NCBI RefSeq assembly: GCF_029227915.1
Contig: NC_079884.1
Coordinates: 1,862,001-1,926,000, forward strand
Reading direction: 5' to 3'
DNA length: 64,000 bases
Origin: Hydractinia symbiolongicarpus
Taxonomy: Eukaryota; Cnidaria; Hydrozoa; Anthoathecata; Hydractiniidae
Both the position numbers and the translations under genes were made by a program. Below the pieces are notes generated by a model. That model was given only the letters and a program-made list of their open reading frames with translations. It made no database searches and was not told where the DNA came from. Of this stretch, positions 1 through 9,246 are shown in pieces. How positions within the stretch are numbered: position 1 is the stretch's first letter; each line of letters begins with the position of its first letter.

Positions 1-351
1 TCACTTTTAAGTTTTGAGAAATTCGCTAAGATGGGCACAACATATAAACTGTATTTTTGAAGAAAAGTTATTATTTGAAAAATATATTACACCTGAAACA
101 TCTTACTGTTGTGTGTGGTTCACATAATTTATGATATACTGCATACTTGTACTAAAGCGCTCCACATGAATGTGTAGCACAGTTTACAAAACGTATAAAT
201 CGCTCTACACCAGACGTTTAACGACGGGTGTTACAGTTACTTGCGACTAAACCAGACATTTCAACGCCAGGTACCCCTGTCTAGTTAGTAAAAAGGCTAT
301 GTGAGCATATATAAGATGCACATGTAAAGTTTTTCATATATATATATTCAT
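1..351. other. AT-rich noncoding flank
   Basis: No open frame, splice pattern or repeat structure is recognised here. The segment is AT-rich and ends in a short TA run just before the tRNA-like sequence. Confidence 0.5.
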
Positions 352-420
352 GCCCTGTTGGTCTAATGGCTATGACACTCATGCAAATGAGAGATCCAGG
401 TTCAAATCCTGGACAGGGCT
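352..420 (+). tRNA. tRNA-like sequence (tRNA pseudogene or SINE head)
   Basis: A cloverleaf is nearly complete. The 7-bp acceptor stem GCCCTGT pairs with ACAGGGC, and the T arm CCAGG/CCTGG has loop TTCAAAT. The B box GGTTCAAATCC and an A-box-like TGGTCTAATGG are the internal RNA polymerase III promoter elements. The D stem GTC/GAC is short. The anticodon arm is abnormal: CTCAT/ATGAG leaves a 4-nt loop, or an 8-nt loop if the inner pairs open, so no normal 7-nt loop with a readable anticodon exists (GCA would be the nearest guess). The total is 69 nt, about three short of usual. There is no T-run just downstream. A relic tRNA or a tRNA-derived SINE head fits better than a working tRNA. Confidence 0.5.
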
Positions 421-470
421 AGGAAAAATATAATTATCTTGCATCTTCAACAAGCAGGTATTCATAAGTA

Positions 471-526
471 TATGATATTAGCTATATTGAGTATAATAGG
501 TAATCTTTTGAGTCGTAGAGGGGGAA
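471..526. repeat. Dispersed repeat, copy 1 (SINE tail?)
   Basis: This AT-rich stretch ends in GAGTCGTAGAGGGGGA. It is similar over about 55 bp to 14,205-14,260, with shared TATATTGAGTATA, TTTGAGT and GTAG-GGGGGA blocks. It lies about 50 bp downstream of the tRNA-like sequence, so the two may be parts of one tRNA-derived SINE. That link is inference. Confidence 0.4.
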
Positions 527-849
527 TTGCGTACATTTATCACTTTCATTTATAGAGCCCAAAATGCTTTGTTTTTGTAATAGATCTATCACTTTATGGT
601 AAAAAGTTTTGTGGTGATAAACCTGCTAGGCACAAGAAACCAAAAAAGGCGTTTTTTACTAAACTTTTTTGCCTTTATCGTGGACTTCTCTTCTTCTGAT
701 TATTTCTAATTCTTGACTTTTTAATGTTGCTGTCATTACCATGTTTATTTACATTTGAGCAGTTTCTAATTCGTCAGATTATAAACAAAAAGTAATGTCA
801 TTGGCCCGTGAAATATTGCGTCTGAAACTGGGAATTTGCTAATACAGAA

Positions 850-1029
850 GCGCTCTGGTAAATTTTCAAACATTTTTTATTTGATTGGACAGAATGGATC
901 ACGTGAATCTTTCCAAACACAAACATTTTTTGCTTTGATTGGACAAACTGGAACACGTGGTTTAGGCGATCGAAATATACTCTTTTGGCGCAACTTTTTT
1001 TCAAACCCTCTGGAAATTTTCTGGAGCGC
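850..1029. repeat. Small inverted-repeat element with internal 53-bp tandem repeat
   Basis: The ends form an 18-bp imperfect inverted repeat (GCGCTCTGGTAAATTTTC against the complement of 1,012-1,029, 14 of 18 matching). Inside, CAAACATTTTTT followed by GATTGGACA and CACGTG occurs twice, at about 867 and 920, so the period is 53 bp. No clear target-site duplication is seen. It could be a degraded MITE lying upstream of the Helentron, or part of that element's 5' noncoding region. Confidence 0.4.
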
Positions 1030-1457
1030 GTTGTGTTTGTTTGCTGGAATGAAATTGATACTTCCTGGATTATTGGATAAGTATTATTTGATAATTTTGT
1101 CTGTGTCTTGTGTTAGAAAACAAACAAACATTTAGCTAGGTATAAATTGCAGCTAGGTGCATCTTTATATCTGATTTTTTTGCCCCCTCTGTGTCCCTGC
1201 ATTTTGGCGTAAGCTAGATAGCTAGCAATTGTAGCTTACTGTTTGTATCTCTTTTTTTTGTCCCCTGCTCTGTCCTGTATTCTGATGCAAGGACTATAAA
1301 TACATTGCCACAGTCAGCAAGGAAGTACATTTACTTTTGTTTAATCTGATTTAGGTGCTAACTGCAGCTCTAGGTAGCGGTAGCAACCGTAGCATCGTAG
1401 AAATCGTGTCTCATTGTAGTCAATTGTAGCATTGTAGAACAATCAGACAAACTAATC
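1030..1457 (+). promoter_or_regulatory. Leader of the Helentron with TATA box and Rep-derived fragment
   Basis: This is noncoding sequence upstream of the OTU reading frame. A TATA-box match, CTATAAATA, lies at about 1,293-1,301, some 160 bp before the first ATG. It sits inside a 47-bp segment (1,280-1,326) that matches the Rep coding region at 4,622-4,669 at about 42 of 48 positions. Upstream, two loosely similar units of about 70 bp (about 1,150-1,213 and 1,222-1,290) each carry a T-run followed by a CCCC-rich patch. Promoter activity is inferred only from the TATA match and position. Confidence 0.35.
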
Positions 1458-2444
1458 ATGCTATCTGTCAAAGCATATCGTGCCACCATTGGTTCTTTTT
1501 ATAATGTAGCTGCTAGCCACTCCAAAAATATGACAAATGAAACAATAAATTTTCACAGCTATTCAGGAATGGTTTTTGATGACAAGGTGGATAATAACAA
1601 CGACTTCAATCATTTTTTGAAACTTTTTATTTCAATAATTTTCATGTGTTGTCTGAGCTGTAATATCAATCTTGCATCTTTGAAATTAATGTTATTTTTA
1701 TCTGGTGACATTGAAAGCAATCCTGGACCCTTTAATAACAATGATATTGACTTCCAAATATCACTACAGGAATCTTATGCCACCTATCTTCTAAATCAGT
1801 CGAATTCTGCTGATCGTATAGTCGCCTTTGCTAGAAGTATTGGTCTGTCAAATATAACATATCAAGAAGTGACAATAGGGGATGGCAACTGCTTTTATAG
1901 AGCAGTAGTACAGCAACTTAGTCGCCCTGAGATCAGACAAATTGTCCCCCCTGACCTACACTTTCAAAATCACCTCCAACTACGAGCAGCTGTGGTCAAG
2001 TTTGTTCGCGAAAATAGTAATGTAGGAATTTTTCAAATTAACAGAGACTTTTTATCCATAAGCTCTGAAGAGTGGGAACGGGACTTACAAATTCCGTCAA
2101 GGTCTACTGTTGATGTTGTGGAAATTTTCATACGAGCTGCGTCAATAATGTTGGGCGTCAACATTTTGATAACATCTGATACCAGTACTGCAATACACCC
2201 ATATACCCTTATTAGTCCTACTCATGATGAAACACATGATATTCCTGGTGAACAACAAGTGGCACATTTATTGACTGATGGTACCACTGCGGGTGCTTTT
2301 ATTTTGCTTGGTAGGGTTAATGAAAATCACTGCCAATCGTTGGTCTTTGATGACAAAGTGAGCAATCCTTCCGTTACATCACCCACATCACTCAGTCCAT
2401 CTAAAAATATCCTCGTTTGTCATTACAAAATCCTAAAAATATAA
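1458..2444 (+). pseudogene. Helentron ORF 5' part: 2A-like peptide plus OTU cysteine protease
   Basis: The frame opens at ATG 1,458 and encodes 328 residues. Residues about 52-82 are strongly hydrophobic and run into a 2A-like motif, GDIESNPGP, at residues 83-91. In 2A peptides the ribosome skips the bond between the last Gly and Pro (here G90/P91), which would release the hydrophobic leader from the OTU part. The OTU domain follows: GDGNCFYRAV places Asp142 and the nucleophile Cys145, and NENHCQSL near the end places the candidate catalytic His291. OTU proteins are usually deubiquitinating cysteine proteases; their role in Helentrons is unknown. The frame ends early at 2,444 with no domain boundary, and the downstream protein continues in another frame (0 to 2) beside A-runs near 2,404-2,430. 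VFDDKV occurs at both ends of the protein. Confidence 0.75.
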
Positions 2445-2731
2445 CCAATCAAAAACCTGTTGAAATGGAAATTACTACTTTTAATCAAAATCCAGACTTC
2501 CTAGTAGAAAAAATAATGAAATCTTATATGTCTGCTACTATAATACCAAAAAGAGTCAAGCCTAAATGCAAGTCTAAACGCAAGCCAAATTATAATAAAG
2601 AAGCTGCTTTGAAGCTAAAGTGTCTGCAGTTGAATATTAAATATGAAGAACCTAAAGTTAATGAAACAAATATCGAAACAATAAACAGACACAGGCGAAT
2701 AAGTTATAGCTGCAAAAAAAACCGTTTCTAA
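2417..2731 (+). pseudogene. Helentron ORF, basic linker segment
   Basis: This is a continuation of the transposon polyprotein in frame 2. It has no convincing start of its own; the open stretch begins at TTG. The product is about 104 residues and lysine-rich (several KxKxK clusters near residues 45-60), without a domain I recognise. It ends just after an A8 run at 2,714-2,721, where the reading returns to frame 0. Linkers between the OTU and Rep parts are poorly conserved in this transposon group, so similarity cannot confirm it. Its position and codon usage are the evidence. Confidence 0.5.
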
Positions 2732-2738
2732 AACAGCC

Positions 2739-3104
2739 ATGGATAAGCAGAAAAATGCCAATTTGAAAAAACCACCTGCCTGCAAACGTACATGCGCCCC
2801 GCCACCTAATACACTTCCAATTATTACACACAACCAGGTGAATATTTTACCAACCACACAGTCCATACCATCCACACAGTCAGTGCCTACAATTGTCACA
2901 GACAACCTGACCACTGAACAAGATCAAATTTATGGAAATGAAACCTCCACCATTCATCAAAATCCTGATGTTGTGGCAGCTGTAATACAGTTTGAGGAAG
3001 GTGAGAAGTTACATAGCTTGGCAACCTGTAAAACTTGTCGTGAAACCCGGCCAGTATTTCATGCTACCCCCCCTATCAGTCCTACTGCAGAAAATGAAAC
3101 ATAA
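2739..3104 (+). pseudogene. Helentron ORF, proline/threonine-rich segment with first CxxC
   Basis: This frame-0 continuation after the A8 run is 121 residues from the first in-frame ATG, although the frame is open from the A-run. A Thr/Pro/Ser/Gln-rich low-complexity stretch is followed by CKTCRETRP near residue 98, which looks like the first half of a zinc-binding pair. The frame is stopped by TAA at 3,102-3,104. The same frame then continues directly with CDRC and the DUF6570-like region, so the TAA is a single nonsense change inside one protein, not a true gene end. Confidence 0.55.
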
Positions 3105-3523
3105 CCAATTACGGTAAAGCCTTGGAAAATTTTCAGCGATAAAAGGTGTGACAGGTGTCATCGGCAGAGCCTTAGTCGTTTTAAAAAGAATGTAACAACT
3201 CCTGCTAGATTTTCCGGTATACTGTCAGTTGATGATGATGATTTGGGCCCATTACACGATAACATCCGCCATAACGATATGCATTTTTTACCGGTACCAC
3301 CATATCTTCAAAATTTTACCATACTGGAAGTAGCATTGATTCGTCGTATCACTGTTATCATGAATATACACCTCCTGCGATATGGCATGCTTGCATCAAA
3401 AGGACATTGTATCAGTTTTCCTCAGAGAATGCAAATTGCTAAAGAATTGCCATCGTTACCATCTGAGGTTGGAATAGTGGTTATTAAAAAAAAGGAACTC
3501 GAAATTCAGTTCAACAGTATACT
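3105..3523 (+). pseudogene. Helentron ORF, zinc motif and DUF6570-like region
   Basis: Frame 0 is open immediately after the stop at 3,102. CDRCHQRS (about 3,147-3,170) would complete a CxxC/CxxC zinc site with the upstream CKTC. The region from PPYLQNFTILEVALIRR to LPSLPSEVGIVVIKK matches, from memory, the DUF6570-type segment that precedes the Helitron-like N domain. Its signature is a leading P-x-L-x-x-L-T-x-x-E-x-x-L-I and a closing LP-x-LP-x-E followed by a V-rich strand. An A9 run at about 3,485-3,493 then shifts the frame from 0 to 2. After it the expected V-x-R-x-K-V-x-N-A-L motif appears. Confidence 0.6.
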
Positions 3524-4394
3524 GTGCAAAGGGGTAAAGTTGAAAATGCATTACGAGGGCTGTGTTTTGGATACCCAGAAGGTGGCACTGAATATCCAGA
3601 TACTAATAGTGAACATCTATACAATGGCTCTGATCACATTGACAAACCTTTAAAAGGACGCTACTTTCAGTTCCTACCGAATGAGTACTATAAGGATGTT
3701 TCGATAAAATATGACCGCATTCAAAATTTACCAGAGATGCGTTCTGAATTACCTGGCTTGCCTGTTGTTGAAATGCCACATATTATACCAGAGGAAGACA
3801 AGGGTCCTGCTGAAAATCAATTTCTGGAAAACTTACCTCAAGATGATGAAAGTATAACCCGTTCTGGTTTAGTTTGTCCACTTGAATCTAAAGATGCTGA
3901 CAAAGAGTTGCGAACAATACTGCAGAAGCTCTTGGGCTCTGAGGATGCAGTTAATCAAGCTCTTGAACATGGCACAATTGCGAATGCAAATTTGGAATAT
4001 ACACGAGAGCAGCCTATTCAAGAATTAAAAACTCCTGGGTTTTTTACTATGGCATACCCAACTGTTTTTATTAATGGAAATTGTGACTTAACGGTTCCAA
4101 GGTTGAGTAAAATTAACTTTGAAGAATACATCGAACATATATATTATTGTTCTGATAATCGTGTAGCGCGTCATCCATACTTAAAATTTTTCTTATTGAA
4201 TATGCGCTTACGAATGCAAGCACTACAGCAGGGTAGCTTTCTTGCTTCCCAACAATTAAATGATGCACATCTCACAATTGCTGAACTGAGAGATAATTTA
4301 CAAAATGACGATGATTCAGTTCCACGAAAAATTATTAGTATTGGAAAAAACCTGGTGAATACTGATCCATACTGGAGGGACCAAAAAAAAAAAA
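3494..4394 (+). pseudogene. Helentron ORF, Helitron-like N-terminal domain
   Basis: Frame 2 is open from the A9 run to an A12 run at about 4,383-4,394. It begins with VQRGKVENALR, the usual Helitron pattern after the DUF6570-like part. It contains an acidic linker and then GFFTMAYPTVFINGNCDLT, the FP-x-LFP-type element that opens the Helitron-like N domain. RHPYLKFFLLNMRLRMQAL and a long helical stretch follow, and the segment ends at DPYWRDQ, where the domain normally continues without a break. The frame then shifts from 2 to 0 in the A12 run, and the rest of the domain (FFRRKEFGDLP...FHWKPL) is in the next segment. It has no start codon of its own. Confidence 0.65.
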
Positions 4395-7300
4395 GTGGAT
4401 GCTCTATTGTTTTTCAGACGAAAGGAGTTTGGCGATTTACCGGGCTATTTTGATACCAACAGTTGTGCAGAATTTCATTGGAAACCATTACATGAATTAC
4501 TTATTAAGTATCATGCCTTAATAAACAATTTAAACGAAGATACTGTGCGGCAACAAATGGAAAACGACAGCAAATTCAAGCGGGAAATGATTCTACAAAA
4601 TCTTCATATCGTCACACAGTATTTTGATGCAAGGACTATAAATTACTTTGCCACAGTCAACAAGAAAGTGTTTCAATATAATGATAGTTGGTGGCGATAT
4701 GAATTCGCTAAAGGTCGAGGTGAGATACATGGTCACGCAATTATGTCGTCCTCTAAACACGCTCAAAAGGTCAAAACAATCATGGATGGATTGTCGAATG
4801 ATGTACCTGACTCACAAGCATCCCAAACTGCTGCACAAGAACTTCAAAATTGGTTGCAAACCACAAATGAAGACAGTGATGACATTTTTTCACCCATATT
4901 TACTTCACTGCATCCTGCTGGGGGAAATGAAATTATACATACCTCTGGAATTAGAACTTGGGTTCCAAACAAAAATCAGTGGCCAACACCAGAAGGAAGT
5001 CAAGCTCCTCCAGACCATAACCCATTGGCGCAAGAACTTGCAGATGTCGCTAACCATGAAGGTGGTATAAGACAGCAACATACTTATCTTGTTAATAGAA
5101 TAGGTCTCCATAATTGTAATTCCAGTTGTTTGCGTTATCGTCGTAAGAATAATAAGGAAAAGGATACCGCTCCAAAAAAGTACTGTCGTTTTCATTTTGG
5201 TGATCTTGATCCACAAACCAAAAAAACAAGTGGCAAAGAGATTCATCCTTTTCATGCTGTCATAACAAAAGGGGAACATCCTAGATATGAGGGACCACGC
5301 GATCATCCTCGCCTAATGATGCATGTTAAAACACGTCTGCTTAGTTGGCTAGCAAATTGTGACAGTCAAGTCATTATCGATCAGGATCTTCTGGCTCTTC
5401 AAAAATACATTGCTGGTTGTGCTTGCAAGGGGGCAGCCTCAACTGAAGATTTGGTACATGTTTATCGGCATCTCATTGAAAACACTGCTGATGGAAGCAC
5501 TGTTAAAAATTTGGCTCAACGACTACTTCAAAAAATTGCTGGTCTAGTAGATGTACCAGGTGCTGCGGCAGATTTTATTAATAGTGGTGGCCGTTTGACT
5601 AGATGTACCAGGAATTTTCGATACATTGGTATCAGTGGCTTCCGAGCATTGGATACGTCTGGTGAAGAGGGAACCGTTACAAAGAATAGCACATTGGATA
5701 AATACTTGAGCGATAAGCGTAGAGAAACTGAGCCAGAAATATCATTATGGAACTGGAGCAAGAAATGTAATTGTACCTGCAAAGTAGATCACGTGCCAGT
5801 TTTTACAGGAATATCTACAAAACCTGTTTGGCCTGTTACTGAGGACTATGCAAAAGCTATGCTCGTAATATTTTCTGTTGGAACGTGGCATACTACTGAA
5901 GAATTGAAGGGACAACATCAGTCATTTGCTGCTGCTTTGGCTTCCTTTGTTCAAACTGAAAACTGTCCCCCTATATTAATAGATGCATTGAAGGAGGCTA
6001 AACAATCATTCGATAAACAGAGTGAGGGAAAACAAAGTCACACTCGTGTAATCAATAATGAAACCGATAATCAGTCTTCATGTCAATCATCACAATATAC
6101 AGATGCAAGTTCTCAAAGTTCCCAAAATTCAGTCATTGCACAAATGAGCATAGGCAGAGCGATAATGAGAGATATTGCAAGGCATCACGTTGCTGATATC
6201 AATGAGCCGGATTTACAACAAGTTCTTCCCAATGGAGGGCTCACATTTGATTGGAATAATTATGCAATTCAAAGTTTTGGTAGTCAATGGCCAATTAATG
6301 CTGACACATGGTTACAATCTATATCTGAAGAAGCAGAAAGAAATGAATTGCAGCTGGCTGATGATTGTACCTTACCCCAAATAAACATCTTAAATGCTAA
6401 TGAGTTACAGAGAACAGTCATTGGTATAAATCTTCAGCATTTATTGCAAGTTGCAAAAGGAACTTTGCCAACAGGTACCCAGCCATTACGTTTATTAATA
6501 CAAGGAACAGCTGGTGTTGGAAAAACATTCATCATTACTGCGCTCACCAGAATCGTTCGTCGTATTTTTAAGCGAAATTCTGCTGTTATGAACTTGGCCC
6601 CAACTGGTGCAGCATCAGTCCTCATACCTAATGGTCGCACTATACATTCAATGACTCCACCACCACACAAACTGAAAAAAGATAAGAATTTAAATTCTGT
6701 CCAGCTTTCTGACTATCCGTTGGGTGATGTATCTCTAAGAAAGCTGAGGAAGTATACAGGTATGCATGAAAACAATGAACTGAAATTATTTCAACTTAAT
6801 ATTGATGAACGTAGCATGCAGTCGAAGCTTCTTGTGGCCTGGTGCAGCCAAAGATTATGCGAGGCTACGGGAGACTTTGATAATTATTATGGTGGTGTAC
6901 CAGCTGTCAATTTCTTTGGTGACCTTGGTCAGCTTGGACCAATTCGTGCTTTGGATCTACATCAGCCACCAAAACGCGATGATTCGACAATCAACTTTGC
7001 TGGCTATGCAATTTATTGCTCGTTTCAAGATGTTATTGTTCTTACAGAAACAATGCGTCAAGGCCCAGATCAGTTAGCTCTTTTGCAGCGACTACTTAGA
7101 ATACGTAATGGATCGATCACTCAACAAGACTGGCAAGATATAAATAGTCGTTACGAAGATGCTTTGCCACAAACCGAAAAATGTAACTTTACGCATGGTC
7201 GCGTCCTTACATTGATGGAAACATGGAATGAAGTTAATGAGGAAAATCACAATAAATTAGCTAGCCTTGGTGTGCCTGTTGCTGTAATTCCATCAAGAGG

Positions 7301-7740
7301 CCATGGTAAACACCACTCTTTGACTGATAAGCAACTGGGTCAAATACCGCTGAGATCTTTAATGGCAGTTGGTGCAACTGTAATACTCACTAAGAACCAA
7401 AAAGGTCTTACGGGCCTCGGTCTTAATAATGGTGCGATGGGAAAAGTAATTGCAATCCTTTATTCGCCAAATATGTCACCACCTGAATTTCCTATAGCTG
7501 TCATTGTCGATTTCCCAAATTATAAACTCCCAACATGGATTCCAGAACATCCAACATGGATACCAATTACTGCTGTTGAAGGTCGATGTGAATCTAATTG
7601 TTGCAGCAGAAATGGCCTGCCATTGATGCCAGGATATGCAATAACAATTGCTAAAAGTCAGGGTATGTCGATTGGAGATGGTAAAACTGCCACCCACATG
7701 CGTATCAAGTTACAACAATCAATTCAGATGGAAAAAAAAC
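4395..7740 (+). pseudogene. Helentron Rep endonuclease plus Pif1-type helicase
   Basis: This is the main catalytic part, about 1,115 residues in frame 0 counted from 4,395. Rep: the HUH metal site is GRGEIHGHAIM with His112 and His114. The tyrosine motif is QKYIAGCACKG with Tyr338; the second position, expected to be Tyr four residues on, is Cys342. A Cys-rich stretch (NCNCTC) follows. Helicase: Walker A GTAGVGKT (704-711), Walker B NIDE (Asp804, Glu805), motif III FFGDLGQLGPI, then LTETMRQ, and near the end GYAITIAKSQGMSI, all typical of Pif1/RecD-like helicases in Helitrons. In such elements Rep nicks DNA and the helicase unwinds it 5' to 3' during rolling-circle transposition. The frame is lost in an A8 run at 7,732-7,739, just before the last helicase motif. 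The true start lies far upstream. Confidence 0.85.
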
Positions 7741-8046
7741 CTTGGTACAGCTTACACTGCATTTTCAAGATGCGAAAAAGAAAGGAATTGGGCACTTGTC
7801 GAGCCAATTACTCAAGAACGTCTCTTGTACGTTAATACACATCCTCGTATAAAAGCCAGACAAGAGGAAGAGCAACGGCTGAAAGCATTATCAAATGAAA
7901 CCATCAAAAAATTTGATATCACTATAGTAAAGTATATTAACTTGCTGAAAGACCTTGACGAGTTTTGCGATGATGATATTGAAGATGCAGTTTGTCCTTC
8001 ACCATCTGCAGATTGCTCATGCATTATATGCACATCTCAATCATAA
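7740..8046 (+). pseudogene. Helentron helicase C-terminal end
   Basis: Frame 1 is open after the A8 run at 7,732-7,739. NLGTAYTAFSRCEKERNWAL is the final Pif1-type motif (G-x-x-Y-x-A-x-S-R), so this is the true C-terminus of the helicase. A charged tail rich in Glu, Lys and Asp follows, then a stop at 8,044-8,046. The out-of-frame continuation of the preceding segment to 7,835 has no such motif and is read-through. Possible polyadenylation signals (AATAAAC, AAAATAAA) lie at about 8,160-8,175. Confidence 0.7.
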
Positions 8047-8177
8047 TGATAATCACAACTGAAATTAACCTATGTTGCAGATAATATACATTAAAAAACA
8101 TTGTATATGTTCATATATTTGTTGTGAAATCAATATGCGAAGTAAAATTTTGATTTAGAAAATAAACAAAATAAAAA

Positions 8178-8565
8178 CCGTCTGCCCATGAATTCGTAAT
8201 TATTGGATGTAATAAGCCGAAGTCAAATACTTGATTATAATATCAATGTATAGTAAGCTGTATCCAAGAATCATGGTAAACATTTTTAATTCAACAGACA
8301 GAATAGTTGTTTCTCAAAACAACCGTCTGCCCATGAATTCGTAATTATTGGATGTAATAAGCCGAAGTCAAACACTTGATCTAATATCAATGTGTAGTAA
8401 GCTGTATCCAAGAATCATGGTACAAGTTTTTAGTTCAACAGACAGAATAGTTGTTTCTCAAAACAACCGTCTGCCCATGAATTCGTAATTATTGGATGTA
8501 ATAAGCCGAAGTCAGATACTCGATTTAATATCAATGTATAGTAAGCTGTATCCAAGAATCATGGT
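8178..8565 (+). repeat. 145-bp minisatellite, three copies (third partial)
   Basis: The unit starts CCGTCTGCCCATGAATTCGT and begins at 8,178, 8,323 and 8,467, so the period is 144-145 bp. Copies differ by a few substitutions. Each runs through ATAAGCCGAAGTCA and CCAAGAATCATGG to a segment ending in TCTCAAAACAA, which the third copy lacks. It begins 130 bp after the transposon stop codon, so it probably belongs to the 3' noncoding part of the Helentron. I see no similarity to the 372-bp satellite farther on. Confidence 0.8.
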
Positions 8566-8569
8566 TAAA

Positions 8570-9203
8570 ATAAACTAAAAATACTCTGCCTAAAATCAGG
8601 CATCAAAATGTGTGATTATTATCAACAAACTCAATTTAAAGGCAAATTAATCCTCGTTTTTTGTAAGAAGCCTAAGCATTTGTGTGCACTCAGAGTTTCT
8701 TAAAATTTTGATAATTTGTGCATCAAATTTAAATTGTCCTTATTTAACACTGAAAAATCTTTTATTTACAAGGCTTTTTGTCTAAAATACATGCTCATTA
8801 ACACATACCAAGTCTTAAGTTACTGAAGGCCCTAATATAATCAAGTTTGTAACCTGACTTTTGAGTTGATTTACCTTCTTGTCTTTTTTCCTTCTAAGAA
8901 TGTAAAACAAAAGGTTTTTAACATTAAGCTAAGTCAATTTAAAAGTGGGTCACTTCTTGGTTTCCTCCCCTTTTTTTGTACTAAATTTTATTTGTGGATG
9001 CTTTATTTTGTGGATGACTTTATTTTCCAGGATTAAGCAAAATTAATTTTTGCAGATGCCGAAAAGGTAGTAGAGGAATCAATTCAGGAAAATGTTTTTC
9101 AAATGTGCAACAAAGAACTCAATGTCCTTAGGTCCTGCAGGAAATTGAAATACGAACAAATATAAAATTTTTACGGATAACAGATTTTTTAAATTTTTCA
9201 GAG
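8570..9203. other. Noncoding stretch after the Helentron
   Basis: AT-rich sequence with no supported gene. It has short T-rich tracts and repeated TTTGTGGATG words near 8,990-9,020. The 3' terminus of the Helentron may be somewhere here, but no terminal signature was recognised. Confidence 0.4.
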
Positions 9204-9246
9204 AACTTATTTTTGCGGATTTCGGCTAAATCCACAAAAATAAGTT
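9204..9246. repeat. 19-bp hairpin
   Basis: AACTTATTTTTGCGGATTT is followed, after CGGCT, by AAATCCACAAAAATAAGTT. The arms pair at 18 of 19 positions with a 5-nt loop. Such foldbacks are common at MITE ends, or may form in transcripts. No function is assigned. Confidence 0.6.

Larger units (their letters stand above)
1140..8570 (+). mobile_element. Helentron/Helitron2-type rolling-circle transposon, decayed
   Basis: One transposon gene unit reads OTU protease, zinc/DUF6570-like region, Helitron-like N region, HUH Rep, Pif1-family helicase. OTU domains accompany Rep-Hel in the Helentron/Helitron2 branch rather than in canonical Helitrons. The coding part spans 1,458-8,046. A 145-bp minisatellite follows, as some non-autonomous Helentron relatives also have. 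The termini were not identified, so the outer limits given are approximate. Five frame changes, an in-frame stop and a substituted Rep tyrosine suggest an inactive copy, unless the A-run indels are sequencing errors. Confidence 0.8.

Noticed and set aside
836-1135. 99-codon plus-strand ORF and an overlapping minus-strand ORF
   Set aside because: They overlap the inverted-repeat element with its 53-bp duplication, show no domain and lack coding composition.
4648-7697. Additional ORFs on both strands within the Rep-helicase region
   Set aside because: They are shadows of the main frame and contain none of the conserved motifs.
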